From positions 1 to 33,274 of the forward strand of contig PBOD01000236.1 in assembly GCA_002724215.1 (NCBI GenBank): DNA of 33,274 bases, written 5' to 3'. The translations under genes and the position numbers were made by a program. Source of the DNA: Gemmatimonadota bacterium. Lineage in GTDB: Bacteria > Latescibacterota > UBA2968 > UBA8231. Positions 32,354 to 33,274 of this stretch are shown in pieces. The first letter of the stretch is position 1. The number at the start of each line of letters is the position of its first letter. A model generated the notes under the pieces. The model was not told the origin of the DNA, made no database searches, and saw nothing but the letters and a program-made list of their open reading frames with translations.

Positions 32354-33274
32354 TCAAGCCCGCGCCACGTCCATCAACGCCTTGATATAGCCCATGGCGT
32401 TGGCCACGGCGCGGTACTGTTTGCCGGACCCCTCTTCGAGCACCGGCACGTGGTCTTCTACCAGCGGTGCGTTTACACCGGCCTCAAAGAAGGCCCGCAT
32501 CGCCGCCAGCATGCGACGTGACCCTCGCCGACAAAGGTCTCTGCGAACCTGGGCACCGCACCGGTCACATTGCGGAAGTGGATGTGGTGGATTTTGCCGC
32601 GGCGGCCGAAATCGCGGATCGCGTCGCAGACGTCTTCGGGCATCGCCCCGAAGGTTCCGGTGCACAAGGTTACGCCGTTTGAATCGCTGGGGACAATAGC
32701 GGTGGCGCGGTGCATCGCCTCGTGGCTGCGCAAGACCCGGGCGACTCCGCCGATGGGCGAGATCGGCGGGTCGTCGGCGTGCAGTGCAAGCTTCCCCCCC
32801 GCCTCTTCGGCAACGGGGACGACCGTCTTGAGAAAGTAGGCCAGGCTGTCCCAGATCTGCTCGTCGTCGGCCGGCGCAGACGCCGACACGGGGGCGTACC
32901 AGTATTCCGCACCGGCATCGCGCACGGCGTCGTAGTCGAAGGCGGTAAACGCTGCCCCGCCCCGCCCCGGCATCGCGCGGTCGGTGCGCAGGCCGTAGTT
33001 GCCGTAGTGGCTGCGCAATGAGTGGAAGTAGCACACGGCGGGTATACCCGCGGCGCCGATGTTGCGGATATGCGTACACCAGTTGTCGATCTGCTCGTCG
33101 CGGCCCGGCAGGCCCAGCTTGACCTTGTAGGTGTGTTGCTCGGGCGGGCCGCTGACCACCGCCAGCCTCAGCCCTGTCGCCTCGACGCGCTGGCGCAGGT
33201 GTCTGAGCTCCGCGACGGTGTAGTGACCCCCATCGGTAGAGAGACTGCCGCCGCCGACAATGTCGGTAGCCCCC
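32354..33274 (-). pseudogene. uxuA: Mannonate dehydratase (UxuA) family, frameshifted, start beyond window
   Basis: The gene enters from the right edge. Family motifs run in order: GLRLAVVSGPPEQH, GRDEQIDNWCTHIRNIG, CYFHSLRSHYG, ALHADDPPISPIGG (the HxDDPP metal site), NGVTLCTGTFGA and KIHHIHFRNV. Near 32513, within GEGHV, the frame breaks. The correct continuation, LAAMRAFFEAGVNAPLVEDHVPVLEEG, lies in another frame and ends in a stop at 32354; adding one base between GTCG and CATG would repair it. Intact UxuA dehydrates D-mannonate to 2-keto-3-deoxygluconate. A real one-base deletion or a sequencing error are both possible. Confidence 0.85.

Overview
This 33.3 kb, mostly GC-rich window looks like accessory genome from an uncultivated heterotrophic bacterium. 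A Latescibacterota/Poribacteria-like lineage is my best guess. The guess rests on gene content: seven phytanoyl-CoA dioxygenase (PhyH)-like oxygenases, two enolase-superfamily enzymes, BNR-type propeller enzymes, a mannonate dehydratase, and a secreted protease with a FlgD-like/type IX-style C-terminal tail. No rRNA, tRNA, CRISPR array, transposase or integrase gene was seen.

Region 1 (1-7.1 kb) is visibly less GC-rich at its left end. A long minus-strand gene runs off the left edge and encodes a secreted CBM9-like/carboxypeptidase-regulatory-like/two-component-propeller protein. Beyond it lies a decayed tandem duplication: the 5' part of a subtilase gene and its upstream DNA (about 3212-4209) precede the intact copy (about 4303-7092), with a broken scrap of propeller-coding DNA between them.

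Region 2 (7.2-11.6 kb) is a compact minus-strand operon: a galactonate-dehydratase-like enolase, a BNR_4-type propeller protein and two PhyH oxygenases. A plus-strand lipoprotein gene follows. Region 3 (12.5-19.6 kb) is a longer minus-strand series: polysaccharide deacetylase, SelA-like PLP enzyme, Gfo/Idh/MocA oxidoreductase, PhyH-like protein, CocE/NonD hydrolase and another PhyH-like protein. Both PhyH-like proteins lack the usual second metal-ligand Asp. A plus-strand glycosidase-like propeller gene diverges from the deacetylase.

Region 4 (21.0-24.5 kb) holds two 5'-truncated reading frames that meet head to head at one TTAA, a GH19 chitinase lipoprotein, and a second enolase-superfamily enzyme. 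Region 5 (24.5-33.3 kb) contains a PhyH gene translationally coupled to a large polytopic membrane protein, a collapsed sugar isomerase, a FkbM-like methyltransferase, a Dabb protein with a PhyH gene, a collapsed TPR membrane protein, a ribokinase-family kinase with a PhyH gene, and a frameshifted mannonate dehydratase gene running off the right edge.

As a whole the island reads as modules for taking apart unusual, perhaps oxidised or methylated, sugars and sugar acids from polysaccharides: extracellular hydrolases, lyase-like propellers, dehydratases, a dehydrogenase, a kinase and many Fe(II)/2-oxoglutarate oxygenases. That pathway reading is inference. The window is also rich in collapsed genes (at least six broken loci), which points either to active local decay or to assembly problems.
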